Assembly: GCA_025928535.1 (NCBI GenBank) | Contig: JAICJJ010000168.1 | Location: 1-6,583, forward strand | DNA length: 6,583 nt | DNA from: Thermomicrobiales bacterium | GTDB lineage: Bacteria; Chloroflexota; Chloroflexia; Thermomicrobiales; UBA6265 | Reading direction: 5' to 3' | In this document: positions 6,390 through 6,583 of the stretch, one piece after another | How positions within the stretch are numbered: the stretch's first letter is position 1 | Layout: each line of letters opens with the position of its first letter | Position numbers and translations under genes: made by a program | The notes under the pieces: generated by a model | The model's input: only the letters and a program-made list of their open reading frames with translations | What the model was told of the DNA's origin: nothing | The model's database searches: none

Positions 6390-6472
6390 GCGTCAATCAT
6401 CGTCGATTCCAGTCGGCGCGGCCATCGGCGGGGACACGTCGGGTGCGCGTCAATGTTTTGCGCAGGAGAGGC

Positions 6473-6583
6473 GGTAGGGGCACGGCATGCCGTGCCCGGT
6501 GGTCCGCCGGACCACAACCCGTTCATCCGGAACCCGGTCATCGGCCTTGCGGCCGATCGGGCACGGCATGCCGTGCCCCGACC
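6473..6583. repeat. REPIN/MITE-like palindromic element with inverted ends
   Basis: The segment begins and ends with a 26-base inverted repeat (6473-6498 and 6558-6583) that differs at one position (6476 versus 6580) and reaches the window's last base, so it may be longer. Each end contains the same perfect 20-base palindrome, GGGCACGGCATGCCGTGCCC (6478-6497 and 6559-6578). Between them are two further stems: GTGGTCCG/CGGACCAC with one loop base (6499-6515) and ATCGGCC/GGCCGAT with a TTGC loop (6540-6557). A near-tandem pair of 15 and 14 bases lies between those (6516-6530, 6531-6544). No protein is encoded. The architecture matches paired REP sequences or a small non-autonomous transposon. 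The mobilising transposase, if any, is not in the window. Confidence 0.75.

Noticed and set aside
6347..6541. A 64-codon minus-strand frame upstream of gatD
   Set aside because: It runs through the palindromic repeat, has no SD, and its translation is Pro/Arg-rich without family likeness. gatD has its own strong SD.

Overview
The window is GC-rich bacterial DNA, about 65-73% G+C in most of the genes I spot-counted. It carries six complete, confidently identified genes, one regulator gene of equally clear family, and a possible partial gene at the left edge. The gene mix is an actinobacterial/Chloroflexota-style acetyl-CoA synthetase, a predicted F420-type PPOX protein next to a luciferase-like (LLM) flavin/F420 oxidoreductase, a GatD amidotransferase, and a compact palindromic repeat near the right end. 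Together these suggest a Chloroflexota (Thermomicrobia-like) or actinobacterial chromosome. That placement is inference from gene content and base composition, not from a marker gene.

Layout. Bases 1-333 hold no secure gene. A minus-strand frame open from 208 to the left edge begins like a small antitoxin-type protein, and an imperfect inverted repeat lies between it and acs. Acs (minus, 334-2316) is a full-length acetyl-CoA synthetase with every active-site residue I could check. Upstream of it are a good Shine-Dalgarno (SD), a GC-rich leader hairpin and a TATACT box. A MarR-family regulator (minus, 2456-2977) follows. It is divergent from a two-gene plus-strand unit: a PPOX-class protein (3069-3506) and an LLM oxidoreductase (3525-4427), 18 bases apart. 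The 91-base divergent region and the first bases of marR carry two copies of TTGA-N5-TCAACTTT, centred 38 bases apart. One overlaps a TTGACA -35 box and the other the expected transcription start, the arrangement expected of an autoregulated MarR switch.

A LOG-family nucleotide-processing protein (plus, 4617-5165) is much poorer in G+C (about half) than all its neighbours and looks acquired. It is followed 29 bases later by a DUF302 protein (plus, 5195-5614) of normal composition. A GatD-type glutamine amidotransferase (minus, 5634-6356) converges on it. Its usual partner murT is not next to it inside the window. The last 111 bases are a REPIN/MITE-like element whose near-identical inverted ends are themselves 20-base palindromes.

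How they work together. Acs activates acetate to acetyl-CoA. The MarR-PPOX-LLM block looks like a ligand-induced redox module acting on an unknown small molecule. LOG/DUF302 and GatD (peptidoglycan amidation) are separate functions. No complete novel system is evident. The most promising leads are the MarR/F420 module with its paired operators, the low-GC LOG gene, the murT-less gatD and the terminal palindromic element.
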